Shown piece by piece: positions 26,325-34,137 of a stretch of DNA of 64,000 bases; position 1 is the stretch's first letter; every line of letters starts with the position of its first letter. A program made the translations under genes and the position numbers. The DNA comes from Alistipes sp. CHKCI003 (GTDB lineage: Bacteria; Bacteroidota; Bacteroidia; Bacteroidales; Rikenellaceae). The notes beneath the pieces are model-generated. The model ran no database searches. It worked only from the letters and a program-made list of their open reading frames with translations, and was not told the origin of the DNA. The stretch covers positions 186,001-250,000 of the forward strand of contig NZ_FCNT01000012.1 in assembly GCF_900021155.1 (NCBI RefSeq), given 5' to 3'.

Positions 26325-27260
26325 ATGTTGAGCAGAAGATTACTTCGAATCAAGGTGATAAAAGCCCTCTACGCGCATCTGAAATCGGATGCGGACAGCA
26401 TGATCGCTTCCGAAAAATCGTTGCTGGCCTCCATCGACAAGGCTTACGACCTCTATTTCCAGATGCTTGCACTGCCGGCCGAGCTGGTTCGCTACGGCGA
26501 ACAGCGCATCGAACTGAACCGCCGGAAAAAACTTCCCACCCACGAAGATCTCAACCCCAACACCAAATTCGTAGATAATGCCGTGATCCGCGTGCTGGCG
26601 AACAGCGATTCGGTCAACGACCGGCTCGCAGCCCGCAAGCTGGGCTGGGCGCAGCAACCGGATCTGATCCGCACGCTCTACATGCAGCTCACCGACAGCG
26701 ACTACTACCGAGACTATATGGCGCGCGAAGAGCGCTCGTTCGCCGACGACCGGAAACTCGTCGAGGATTTCTTCAAGGAGATGCAGGACAACGACGCGCT
26801 GGACACGGCGCTCGAAGAGATGTCGATCCTGTGGGACGGCGATCTGGGCTACATCATCGCGATGGTGTTGCGCACGCTGTCGAATCTGCGACCTTCGCAC
26901 CTCGAAGCGAAGGTCCTGCCCCAATTCAAAAGCGACGACGACCTCGATTTCGTGAAAACCCTCTTCGAGAAATCGCTCGTCAACTACGCGGACAACCAGC
27001 GATACATCGAAAAATTCACACGGAACTGGGACGTGGAACGCATCGTTTTCATGGACAATCTGATTATCGGCACGGCGATGGCCGAGCTCATCTCGTTTCC
27101 CTCGATACCGGTGAAGGTTACGCTCGACGAGTATATCGAAATATCGAAATACTACTCCACCCCGGGCAGCAGCGTCTTCATCAACGGCGTACTGGACAAG
27201 ATGGTCGAAGCGCTCACGGCCGACAACCGCATCCTCAAAAGCGGCCGCGGGCTGATCTGA
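26325..27260 (+). CDS. nusB: Transcription antitermination protein NusB, long Bacteroidetes form
   Basis: A 311-residue protein. It begins MLSRRLLRIKVIKALYAHL, the NusB start motif, and the C-terminal half from about residue 190 (FTRNWDVERIVFMDNLIIGTAMAEL, VTLDEYIEISKYYSTPGSSVFINGVLDKM) matches the all-helical NusB core that binds boxA RNA with NusE/S10. The insertion between the two parts makes it about twice the length of E. coli NusB, as is usual for Bacteroidetes. The downstream DUF1573 gene starts one base after the stop. Confidence 0.92.
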   Translation: MLSRRLLRIKVIKALYAHLKSDADSMIASEKSLLASIDKAYDLYFQMLALPAELVRYGEQRIELNRRKKLPTHEDLNPNTKFVDNAVIRVLANSDSVNDRLAARKLGWAQQPDLIRTLYMQLTDSDYYRDYMAREERSFADDRKLVEDFFKEMQDNDALDTALEEMSILWDGDLGYIIAMVLRTLSNLRPSHLEAKVLPQFKSDDDLDFVKTLFEKSLVNYADNQRYIEKFTRNWDVERIVFMDNLIIGTAMAELISFPSIPVKVTLDEYIEISKYYSTPGSSVFINGVLDKMVEALTADNRILKSGRGLI

Positions 27261-27261
27261 C

Positions 27262-27687
27262 ATGCGCATAGGGGGGATCCTACTTCTGCTCGCCGCCGCA
27301 TCGGCCTGTGCGTCCTGCGGAGGGCGCCGGACGGAGAAGCACGCCGCTCCGAGCGGACAGACCATCGTCTTTTCCGACGCGATTCTCCGCTCCGGCGGCA
27401 CGGATACTGTGCGGTTCGGCTATATGCGCTCGGGCGAAATCGCGGTGAAGCCGCTGATCCTGCACAACGCCTCGGATCGTCCGGCGGTCGTCGCCGAATG
27501 CACGCGGAGCTGCGGATGCACGACACTGGAATTTGACAATCAGCCCATTCTGCCCGGCGAGAAGCGGGCCGCACGGATGATCTTCGACGCCCGCGGGCTC
27601 ACCGGCTGGCAGTTCAAACTTTTGGAGGTCCGGTTTGCCGGCGGTCGGAAACCGCTGAAAATCTATGTCGAGGCCGAAGTGGAATAA
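27262..27687 (+). CDS. DUF1573 lipoprotein
   Basis: A 141-residue lipoprotein; the leader MRIGGILLLLAAASACASC ends in a lipobox with Cys19. The mature domain has the DUF1573 immunoglobulin-like pattern, with IAVKPLILHNASDRPAVV and the conserved CTRSCGCTT motif. Role unknown; the domain is common in Bacteroidetes, often beside nusB and yajC as here. Confidence 0.88.
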   Translation: MRIGGILLLLAAASACASCGGRRTEKHAAPSGQTIVFSDAILRSGGTDTVRFGYMRSGEIAVKPLILHNASDRPAVVAECTRSCGCTTLEFDNQPILPGEKRAARMIFDARGLTGWQFKLLEVRFAGGRKPLKIYVEAEVE

Positions 27688-27711
27688 TGTTGCGAATCCC
27701 GCAATAATTCG

Positions 27712-27719
27712 TATCTTTG
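27712..27719 (+). promoter_or_regulatory. Promoter -7 box of yajC
   Basis: TATCTTTG in the context TTCGTATCTTTG, 43 bases before the yajC start, so yajC can be transcribed apart from nusB. Confidence 0.55.
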
Positions 27720-27761
27720 TCCCGTTAACCGATAAATGCAAACTCTTAAAAACAACGAACT

Positions 27762-28088
27762 ATGATTCATTTACTTCAGGCCGTCGCACAGCCCCAGCCG
27801 GGTTTCATGCAGCAATACAGCATGCTCATCATGATCGGCCTCATGGTCTTGGTCCTCTGGCTCTTCATGTGGCGACCCGAGTCCAAACGCCGCAAACAGA
27901 TGCAGGCATTCCGCGAATCGCTCAAAAAGGGCAGCAAGATCATTACCGCCGGAGGCATCTATGGCACGGTCAAAGAGGTCAAGGACAACACCCTTTTGAT
28001 CGAAGTGGACAGCGACGTAACGCTGCGCATCAACAAAGACATGGTCGTAGCCGACCCGTCGGATCTGCCGCAGGCCCAGCAGAAATAA
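27762..28088 (+). CDS. yajC: Preprotein translocase subunit YajC
   Basis: A 108-residue inner-membrane protein with one transmembrane helix (about 19-37, YSMLIMIGLMVLVLWLFMW) followed by RPESKRRKQMQAF and the soluble KKGSKIITAGGIYGTVKEVKDNTLLIEV fold. It is the accessory subunit of the SecDF-YajC complex. A hairpin terminator follows after 14 bases. Confidence 0.95.
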   Translation: MIHLLQAVAQPQPGFMQQYSMLIMIGLMVLVLWLFMWRPESKRRKQMQAFRESLKKGSKIITAGGIYGTVKEVKDNTLLIEVDSDVTLRINKDMVVADPSDLPQAQQK

Positions 28089-28097
28089 AAAACTTAG

Positions 28098-28138
28098 GAT
28101 GCAAAACCGCGGTCTTCCCGACCGCGGTTTTTTGCATC
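28098..28138 (+). terminator. Terminator of yajC
   Basis: Stem AAACCGCGGTC / GACCGCGGTTT with loop TTCCC, then T-tract; the flanking GGATGC / GCATCC extends the stem, so it could work in both directions. Confidence 0.85.
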
Positions 28139-28208
28139 CCGCACGACTGAAATACGGCCGTCCGGGCTCTCGGCTCCGCAAAAAATTGCACGAATCCGCA
28201 GAACCCGT

Positions 28209-28216
28209 TATTTTTG
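28209..28216 (+). promoter_or_regulatory. Promoter -7 box of the TSCPD gene
   Basis: TATTTTTG, 16 bases before the ATG. Confidence 0.5.
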
Positions 28217-28232
28217 TACCGCAAAAAACGTC

Positions 28233-28487
28233 ATGGAACAGAAACTCACCTATACGCCGCACGGGACCTGTTCGCGGCAAATCGACATCGCAGTCGAAGA
28301 CGGCACGATCCGCAGCGTGGTGTTCACGGGCGGCTGCCACGGCAACCTGCAAGGAATTTCGGCGCTCGTGAAAGGTATGGAAACTGCCGAGGCGATCGCC
28401 AGACTGAGCGGTATCGACTGTCGGGGCAAAGGCACCTCCTGCCCCGACCAGCTGGCACGCGCGCTCAGGCAGCTCGCGACAAAATGA
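28233..28487 (+). CDS. TSCPD domain-containing small protein
   Basis: An 84-residue protein with four cysteines in the TSCPD pattern: GTCSRQ (Cys13), GGCHGN, IDCRGKGTSCPDQ. The domain is related to the C-terminal part of some adenosylcobalamin-dependent ribonucleotide reductases and is suspected to bind metal; stand-alone forms have no assigned role. It is monocistronic. The next 245 bases hold no gene. Confidence 0.88.
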   Translation: MEQKLTYTPHGTCSRQIDIAVEDGTIRSVVFTGGCHGNLQGISALVKGMETAEAIARLSGIDCRGKGTSCPDQLARALRQLATK

Positions 28488-28700
28488 AACGGGCGGAGGC
28501 TCGTCCCGCCGGTGCCGGCACCCGCTTCCGGATGCGAGCCATGGCACAGCACCGAACTCGATCCGACCACGAAAGCGGTATGCGGCAACTACGAACGCAG
28601 CTGCCGCATAGAGCCGGCGAGGAGAACTTCGCAACGCCTCCGAGCCGGTCCGGCGAAACTTGCCGCCGGATAAATATCTGAAAAAAGGAACGGAATTTGC

Positions 28701-28733
28701 AACCGCAATGGAAAACTAAATCACATTGCGGTT
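28701..28733 (+). promoter_or_regulatory. Hairpin touching the start codon of the YeaQ-like gene
   Basis: A perfect 10-bp inverted repeat, AACCGCAATG (28701-28710) and CATTGCGGTT (28724-28733), with a 13-base A-rich loop. The second arm ends at the base before ATG 28734. In the mRNA it would cover the ribosome-binding region, or hold the A-rich loop available. Confidence 0.65.
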
Positions 28734-28985
28734 ATGTATTTCTTATGGTATCTTTTGATCGGTCTGGTCGCCGGATGGCTGGCCAACCTGATCGTCAAGG
28801 GCAGCGGCTCGGGGCTGCTCGTCAATTTGGTCGTCGGCGTCATCGGCGGCTTGCTGGGCGGCTGGATCTTCTCTTGGTTCGGCTGGATTCCGGTCGGAAC
28901 GCTGGGCAGTCTGCTCACCTCGATCGCAGGCGCCGTCATCCTGCTGTGGATCGTTTCGCTCATCAATCACAAAAAAAACGCTTGA
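28734..28985 (+). CDS. GlsB/YeaQ/YmgE family membrane protein
   Basis: An 83-residue, three-helix inner-membrane protein (helices about 3-20, 27-48, 55-77) with the glycine-rich GLVAGWLANLIVKGSGSG and VVGVIGGLLGGWIF motifs of this stress-response-associated family. Function is unknown. A charged helical protein gene follows one base later, so both form an operon. Confidence 0.9.
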   Translation: MYFLWYLLIGLVAGWLANLIVKGSGSGLLVNLVVGVIGGLLGGWIFSWFGWIPVGTLGSLLTSIAGAVILLWIVSLINHKKNA

Positions 28986-28986
28986 C

Positions 28987-29352
28987 ATGGACCATCGGAG
29001 TATCAATACGGCCGGCAGCTCCAACGCGGAGCAAGACCGCGAAACGATGGATTTGATGTCGCGCAAGACCGACGCCGCCACCTCTTGCGCGCAGACGAAA
29101 GGCGAACGCATCGGCCGCGAAGCCGGCAAAGAGCTGCACGACGCTTCGGAAAAGATCGACGCCGCCACACGCCGCACGGAGGCGAAAGCCGAACGTGTAC
29201 GCAACGACGCGAAGGAGAATCTGCACAACACCTCCGAAAAGATCAAAGAGGGAGTAGCGAAAGCGACCGACAAGATGAAAGAGGGAGTGGCTGCCGCCGC
29301 CGGTAAAGTCGCGGAGACAGCCAACCGCCTCAAAGAAAAGATGCGGAGTTAG
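28987..29352 (+). CDS. Hydrophilic, helical LEA-like protein
   Basis: A 121-residue protein, very rich in Lys, Glu, Ala and Asp, with repeated heptad-like units (GKELHDASEKIDAATRRTEAKAER, then NLHNTSEKIKEGVAKATDKMKEG). Such sequences are like late-embryogenesis-abundant or YtxH/CsbD-type stress proteins. It has no signal peptide. It is translated just after the YeaQ-like gene, consistent with a stress role for the pair. Family assignment is by composition only. Confidence 0.7.
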   Translation: MDHRSINTAGSSNAEQDRETMDLMSRKTDAATSCAQTKGERIGREAGKELHDASEKIDAATRRTEAKAERVRNDAKENLHNTSEKIKEGVAKATDKMKEGVAAAAGKVAETANRLKEKMRS

Positions 29353-29376
29353 CGCCACGCCCACACCGCTCGGAAT

Positions 29377-29413
29377 GCCCCTTTCCGCGGAATCGACCCG
29401 CCGGGAAAGGGGC
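29377..29413 (+). terminator. Hairpin after the YeaQ/LEA-like operon
   Basis: Stem GCCCCTTTCC / GGAAAGGGGC, 25 bases after the stop. The T-tract is weak. Confidence 0.6.
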
Positions 29414-29849
29414 GTTTCCCATCATACAGGTCCGAAAGCAGCGGTGCGGCGCACACTGCGAAGCGGTGCGGCATATCCGCCGGAAACGCCGGTTCTGTCG
29501 TATTCCGACCGAGCCGCAATCTCGTCCCCGACAAACGCCGGCCTTCCACGAACCGGCACCGCGGAAGCCGGTCCGGAAACTCACCCCGGGCCGCCCGTCG
29601 CCGCGATCTTCCATCCGTGCGACGAGCGCCCCAGCCGAAACGCCGCTGCAGCGGCCGGACCGCAAACCTGCCCGGGCCGTCGGCCGCCACCCCTCCTCCG
29701 ATCGGCCCGTCGCCGGCATGAACCGGGCACCGCAGAAAAACCGTCCGCTCGGACAGACGGTCTGCGGCTGACCGGACGACGCACACGACCGACCGCTCCG
29801 CACGGATGCGGTCGGCACGGACCGGCGCTGCATCCCTCTGCGGCAAGCC
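29414..29849. other. GC-rich gap without a supported gene
   Basis: Frames are open in several directions but encode Arg/Pro/Ala-rich sequence without motifs. I see no RNA or repeat. Confidence 0.45.
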
Positions 29850-30431
29850 TCAGAGCAGTCCCGCCTCGTAGTAGACGATGATCTGTTCGATGACGCGGTC
29901 CTGTCCGTCCTTGTCGTATTCCGATTTGAGGTTCTGGCCGAAGATGCGCGATATGCCCTGCCAGAATCCCGCCACGAATCCGCCGCGAAACTCCTTGAGG
30001 ATGTCGTAAGCCGTGTAGTCCGTCTCCCGGTCGATGAGTTTCAGCAGCACCTTGCCCTGCGTGCGGGTCATCCTCTTCAGCACGGGCGTATACTCCTCCT
30101 TGATCTCGTTGTAGATCTGTTTGATGTAGGCTTTTTGGGCTTTTCTGTCCGGCAATCGGAGCAGCTCCTCTTCCATGTCCGCCATCTTCAGGCGCGCGAG
30201 TTGCGCCACGGGATAGACCCGCTTCACGGCGTCCACCAGCTTGCGGTAGCGGCGCAGATCGACCGGCCGGTCGAAGATGTAGACCGGCGCGATATGGATC
30301 AGCGGAACGGAATCGCCGTTCACGACCGTCCACTCCTGCAATAAATAACCGCGCCGCGCGGGCTGGGCCGCGGCATCGACAGCGGATAATAGGCCGAGCA
30401 CGGCGGCCAAAAGAAAAATCGCCCTCTTCAT
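29850..30431 (-). CDS. DUF4294 family exported protein
   Basis: A 193-residue protein with a signal peptide (about 1-22, ending DAAAQ). The DUF4294 core includes DSVPLIHIAPVYIFDRP, RYRKLVDAVKRVYPVAQLAR, KAQKAYIKQIYNEIKEEYTPVLKRMTRTQGKVLLKLIDRET, and YDILKEFRGGFVAGFWQGISRIFGQNLKSEYD. The family is restricted to Bacteroidetes and has no known function. The start is placed at the signal peptide; longer readings are GC-rich noncoding sequence. Confidence 0.88.
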   Translation of the reverse strand: MKRAIFLLAAVLGLLSAVDAAAQPARRGYLLQEWTVVNGDSVPLIHIAPVYIFDRPVDLRRYRKLVDAVKRVYPVAQLARLKMADMEEELLRLPDRKAQKAYIKQIYNEIKEEYTPVLKRMTRTQGKVLLKLIDRETDYTAYDILKEFRGGFVAGFWQGISRIFGQNLKSEYDKDGQDRVIEQIIVYYEAGLL

Positions 30432-30644
30432 CGCCGGCAAAAAACGGCATGTCTGTCCGTCCCCGATCCTCCGCCGGCAATTCGCCTGCAACCCGTCGCC
30501 GGCCGCCCGAGCGCACGCTTCGGAGCGGCACGCACCCCGTCGCACGGGCGCGGCGGCAGACTGCCGGAACCGCCGTGCAGGCGCATGGCACGCCGATACG
30601 AAATCGGAGCGGAAGATAAAATTGCGGATAAACATAAATAATTA

Positions 30645-30652
30645 TACCTTTG
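30645..30652 (+). promoter_or_regulatory. Promoter -7 box of the thioesterase gene
   Basis: TACCTTTG, 51 bases before the ATG. Confidence 0.55.
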
Positions 30653-30703
30653 CAACAAAGATAACGATTATACAAGTCAAACGAACAAAACTTTCCGGAT
30701 ATT

Positions 30704-31078
30704 ATGTTGGAAAAAGGACTCACCTGCCAAAGCCGCACCGTGGTGGCGGCAGACAACACGGCCGCCGAAATGGGCTCGGGCGACCTGCCCGTTTTCGCCA
30801 CGCCGGCCATGGTGGCGCTGATGGAGAATGCGGCTATGAGGGCCGTAGCCGCCGCGCTTCCCGCAGGCTCCACGACCGTAGGCGCCGAGATGAACGTAAC
30901 CCACATCAAACCCTCCGGGGCGGGTGCCGAAATCACCGCGACGGCCGTGCTCGCCGAAGTAGAAGGCCGCAAACTGACTTTCAACGTCGGCGCCCGCGAC
31001 GCCGAAGGGATGATCGGCGAAGGGGTTCACATCCGCTACATCGTGGACCGCGAGAAATTCATGTCCAAGGTGAAATAA
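30704..31078 (+). CDS. Thioesterase of the FLK (fluoroacetyl-CoA thioesterase-like) hot-dog family
   Basis: A 124-residue hot-dog protein: AEMGSGDLPVFATPAMVALMENAAM is the FLK-type active-site region (Thr/Glu), followed by GSTTVGAEMNVTHIKPSGAGAEITATAVL and the closing strand RKLTFNVGARDAEGMIGEGVHIRYIV. Natural substrate is unknown; homologues in gut bacteria are thought to be housekeeping acyl-CoA thioesterases. Single gene with its own promoter. Confidence 0.88.
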   Translation: MLEKGLTCQSRTVVAADNTAAEMGSGDLPVFATPAMVALMENAAMRAVAAALPAGSTTVGAEMNVTHIKPSGAGAEITATAVLAEVEGRKLTFNVGARDAEGMIGEGVHIRYIVDREKFMSKVK

Positions 31079-31178
31079 CGCAGGCAGCGGGGGCATAAGG
31101 TCATACGGGCGACGGCGGAGCGGCCTGCGACCGTGCCGTAGCGGAGCGCAAACGGCGAAGCCGTACGACAGCCTCGGA

Positions 31179-31226
31179 AACGGTTTCGCCCATGCCGGAG
31201 TTTGTTCCGGCATGGGCGGAACCGTT
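31179..31226. terminator. Strong hairpin between convergent genes
   Basis: A 21-bp stem with one wobble, AACGGTT.CGCCCATGCCGGA / TCCGGCATGGGCG.AACCGTT, and a GTTTGT loop. It lies between the thioesterase gene (plus) and a small minus-strand gene and can serve both. Confidence 0.7.
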
Positions 31227-31259
31227 CAACGGAGATTCGTCGGGCTGTCCCTTTCAGCG

Positions 31260-31472
31260 TTATCCCCTGCTGTCCATGCTGTTGACGTCGGGGTTGATGA
31301 GCATCGTATCTTCCTCGACTTTTTCACGCCCCACCCTGCCGTCGGGCGACGGCTCGGGGCACTCCACATGCATCGAATCGGCCAGCGTCCGCTGCGTGCG
31401 CACCTTGATGCCGCGAACCGTCGGGTCGGTCTCGATCCGTTCGCCGAACGGACCCTCCTGTGCTTTTTTCAT
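31260..31472 (-). CDS. Small hydrophilic hypothetical protein
   Basis: A 70-residue frame, MKKAQEGPFGERIETDPTV..., with good codon use, no membrane segment and a balanced charge pattern. Not recognised as any family. The upstream sequence AACCAAAATACAGCGACG is A-rich, as expected before Bacteroidetes start codons, but no promoter box was seen. A strong hairpin follows 34 bases downstream. Confidence 0.5.
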   Translation of the reverse strand: MKKAQEGPFGERIETDPTVRGIKVRTQRTLADSMHVECPEPSPDGRVGREKVEEDTMLINPDVNSMDSRG

Positions 31473-31778
31473 CGTCGCTGTATTTTGGTTACGACCGGAA
31501 CCCTCCAAACAATATGCCTAAAAGGGCCGCGCACCGATCGTCGCGGTCCTGCGGCCGACGAACGGCCGGCCCGAATGCCGAAACCCGGACAGACCGCACG
31601 TCCGGACCGAGCAAACCGGGCGAACCGAACGGATAAGACGTGCGCCGAAAAAACAGCATAGGCGGCCGTGCCAAAACCAAACGGACGGGGCGGAGGCACC
31701 GCATGCCCGAGCCTCCGGGGAAGGTACAGCAACGACGCCGCGGGGCCGGGACTGTCCGCGCCCCGATTGTTCCGGAGT
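31473..31778. other. Gap downstream of nhaD without a supported gene
   Basis: GC-rich and open in several frames, with no motif-bearing product. Confidence 0.4.
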
Positions 31779-33113
31779 TCAGAACAACAATTTTTCGATC
31801 CAGATCACAGCGATGCCCCCGAAGTACCCGGCCAAGGCCAGCAGCGAAATACGCTTGAAGTACCAAGCGAAATTGATCTTTTCGAGCCCCATCGCCACGA
31901 CACCTGCAGCCGAGCCGATAATCAGCAGACTGCCGCCCACACCGGCGCAGTAGGTCAGCAGATGCCAGAACAGACCGTCCGCCACGAACGACTGCATGTA
32001 GGCCGGATCGGCCGCGGCAGCGATTGCGGCCGCATCGGCGATGGGATACATCCCCATGCTGGCCGCTACCAGCGGCACGTTGTCGATCACCGACGAGAGC
32101 AGTCCGATGATGCCCGCGATGGCGAAAACTTCGTGAAGCCCCTTATCGAGCAGCGCCGCCAGATCGGCCAGCACGCCCGCACTCTCCAGCGCGGCCACCG
32201 ACATCAGGATACCAAGGAAAAAGAGGATCGTCGGCATGTCGATGTGTTTGAGCACCTTCGACACGCGGCATTGGATCGACTCCTCCATATTCGGCTTCCG
32301 GTCGTAGAGGATCTCCGTCAGCACCCACATCACGCCCAGCGACACCATCATCCCCATATAGGGCGGCAGTCCCGTGAGGCTCTTGAAGACCGGCACGAAC
32401 AACAGGCTCAGTACGCCGACGATCAGGATGAAATGGCTCATCCGCGGTCCCACGCCCGCGGGCAGCGAGTCGTCGGGCTTGAAATCCACGGCGGCGGTCT
32501 GGCTTCCCTTGATATACCGCGCCGCAATGGCGGTCGGAATCGCCACCGCAGCCAGACACGGCAGGAACAACGACTCCACCAACGGTCCGGCGCTCACGTT
32601 GCCCCGCATCCAGAGCATGATCGTCGTAACGTCGCCGATGGGCGACCACGCGCCGCCCGCATTGGCCGCGATGACGATCATCGAAGCGTAGATCCACCGC
32701 TCGCGCTGATCGGGGATCATCTGCCGCAGCAACATTACCATGATGATCGTGGTGGTCATGTTGTCCAGCACAGCCGACATGAAGAAGGTGATGACGGCCA
32801 GCAGCCACAGCAGCTTATGCTTGTTGCGGGTGGTGATATGGCCGGTGATGACCGAAAAGCCGCCGTGGAAGTCGATCAGATCGACGATGGTCATGGCTCC
32901 GATCAGGAAGACGAGGATTTCGCAGGTATCGCCCAGCTTATCGACCAATTCGTGCGTCATGTTCGCGTCGTGGCCGAAGAGGCTGAGGACGGTCCAGACC
33001 GCACCGCTCATCAGCAGTGCGACGGCGGCTTTGTCCACCCGGAGTTTGTGTTCGAGGGCGATGCACGCATAGCCCAACACGAAAATCAGAATCATCGCAA
33101 GAATCATAGGCAT
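31779..33113 (-). CDS. nhaD: Na+/H+ antiporter NhaD
   Basis: A 444-residue inner-membrane ion transporter superfamily protein with about 12 hydrophobic helices. NhaD signatures are VDKAAVALLMSGAVWTVL near the N-terminus, VLDNMTTTIIMVMLLRQMIP, the NAGGAWSPIGDVTTIMLW reentrant motif and SSVIDNVPLVAASMGMYP in the second half. It exchanges Na+ or Li+ for protons in sodium and pH homeostasis. It is transcribed alone; the upstream 500 bases hold no gene. Confidence 0.94.
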   Translation of the reverse strand: MPMILAMILIFVLGYACIALEHKLRVDKAAVALLMSGAVWTVLSLFGHDANMTHELVDKLGDTCEILVFLIGAMTIVDLIDFHGGFSVITGHITTRNKHKLLWLLAVITFFMSAVLDNMTTTIIMVMLLRQMIPDQRERWIYASMIVIAANAGGAWSPIGDVTTIMLWMRGNVSAGPLVESLFLPCLAAVAIPTAIAARYIKGSQTAAVDFKPDDSLPAGVGPRMSHFILIVGVLSLLFVPVFKSLTGLPPYMGMMVSLGVMWVLTEILYDRKPNMEESIQCRVSKVLKHIDMPTILFFLGILMSVAALESAGVLADLAALLDKGLHEVFAIAGIIGLLSSVIDNVPLVAASMGMYPIADAAAIAAAADPAYMQSFVADGLFWHLLTYCAGVGGSLLIIGSAAGVVAMGLEKINFAWYFKRISLLALAGYFGGIAVIWIEKLLF

Positions 33114-33620
33114 TCCATGTAACTAATTCGACCCATTCGACCGGCGGTTACGGTATGCCGGGCGCAATGCGAACTTCGCCCGGCAGAGCCCGGATCAGGG
33201 CCGGCGCTGCATCCGGTTTGCGGAAAACGTCCGAAAGGAGGGGCACCCGGCCTCCTCACGCAGACGGCGGCGTCTTGCGGTTTCGCCCGCAGCCGCACAC
33301 CGCCCGGACGACAGCCCCGCTTTCCGGCCCAGCCCTCATTTCCGGGCACCATTCCCAGCCTGCCGGAACCGGAAACCGCCTTTCCTCCCCGCACCTTCCA
33401 TAAGACGGCGAACGCCGTCTTGCGGAACCGCCGCCGGACGACAAAACCGACGCACGAACGACACCGCACATACGGCACCGGACGTCCGACTGCAAGAAAC
33501 GAGCCGTTCACTCCGCACTCGTTCCGCGCGGGATTTCCTGCTAAAATAGAAAAAAACGAAATACGGTCTCCGCCTTACACCATTTTTTCGTCGAAGAATT
33601 GGATATTCTGAATTTTTATG
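33114..33620. other. Gap between nhaD and tRNA-Gln
   Basis: No gene supported. A short palindrome AAGACGGCG-AA-CGCCGTCTT lies at 33402-33421. Confidence 0.4.
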
Positions 33621-33628
33621 TACCTTTG
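33621..33628 (+). promoter_or_regulatory. Promoter -7 box of tRNA-Gln
   Basis: TACCTTTG, 22 bases before the mature tRNA; a TTGG 18 bases further upstream may be the -33 element. Confidence 0.6.
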
Positions 33629-33650
33629 CAAACGCTTTCGAGCGGACGAT

Positions 33651-33721
33651 TGAGCTATGGTGTAACGGTAACACAGCAGATTTTGGTTCTGTCGTTCCTG
33701 GTTCGAATCCAGGTAGCTCAA
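33651..33721 (+). tRNA. tRNA-Gln (TTG anticodon)
   Basis: Cloverleaf: acceptor TGAGCTA / TAGCTCA, D-arm GTGTAACGGTAACAC, anticodon stem GCAGA / TCTGT with loop TTTTGGT (anticodon TTG), T-arm CTGGTTCGAATCCAG. CCA is not encoded. It has its own promoter and terminator and no tRNA neighbours. Confidence 0.95.
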
Positions 33722-33723
33722 CC

Positions 33724-33759
33724 ACAGAGGGGAGGTTCTTTCGGGAATCTCCCCTCTGT
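33724..33759 (+). terminator. Terminator of tRNA-Gln
   Basis: Stem ACAGAGGGGAG / CTCCCCTCTGT starting 3 bases after the tRNA. Confidence 0.75.
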
Positions 33760-34052
33760 CGTCGTCTCCTTGTTCCGGCGGGGCAGCCCCCGGCCGAACG
33801 GCGCGCAAACGGAGGACCGGCAACAAGACCTCCGTCAGAAGCAAAACCGACAACCGGAAAATCAGCAAATGTCCGGCCGGCCGGACATGCAGCCGGACAG
33901 ACAACGGGGCTTACACCGGCACCCGAGGCGACGACGGATCGGACGATCCCGATTCCTCCCCGCTCCACGCCGCCGGACGTTTCATATCATGCGCATGGCG
34001 ATTTCCCGGCGAAAATTCCGGCTTTCGGCCTGCATGTAGAGTACTCCGTCCC

Positions 34053-34101
34053 GGCAAAAACGAATTAAATTCGTTTTTGCGCCCGACTTTTCGTATCTTT
34101 G
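34053..34101 (+). promoter_or_regulatory. Promoter-module repeat, copy in front of ffh
   Basis: The clearest copy: inverted repeat CAAAAACGAATT-A-AATTCGTTTTTG, then CGCCCGACTT and TTCGTATCTTTG with the -7 box at 34094-34101. ffh starts 36 bases downstream. Confidence 0.8.
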
Positions 34102-34137
34102 CCGTCAGAACGAAAAAACAAGTCAACCCACCGTACC

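Noticed and set aside
33599..34039. Open frame across the tRNA-Gln gene
   Set aside because: It overlaps the tRNA and its terminator and has no protein-like features.
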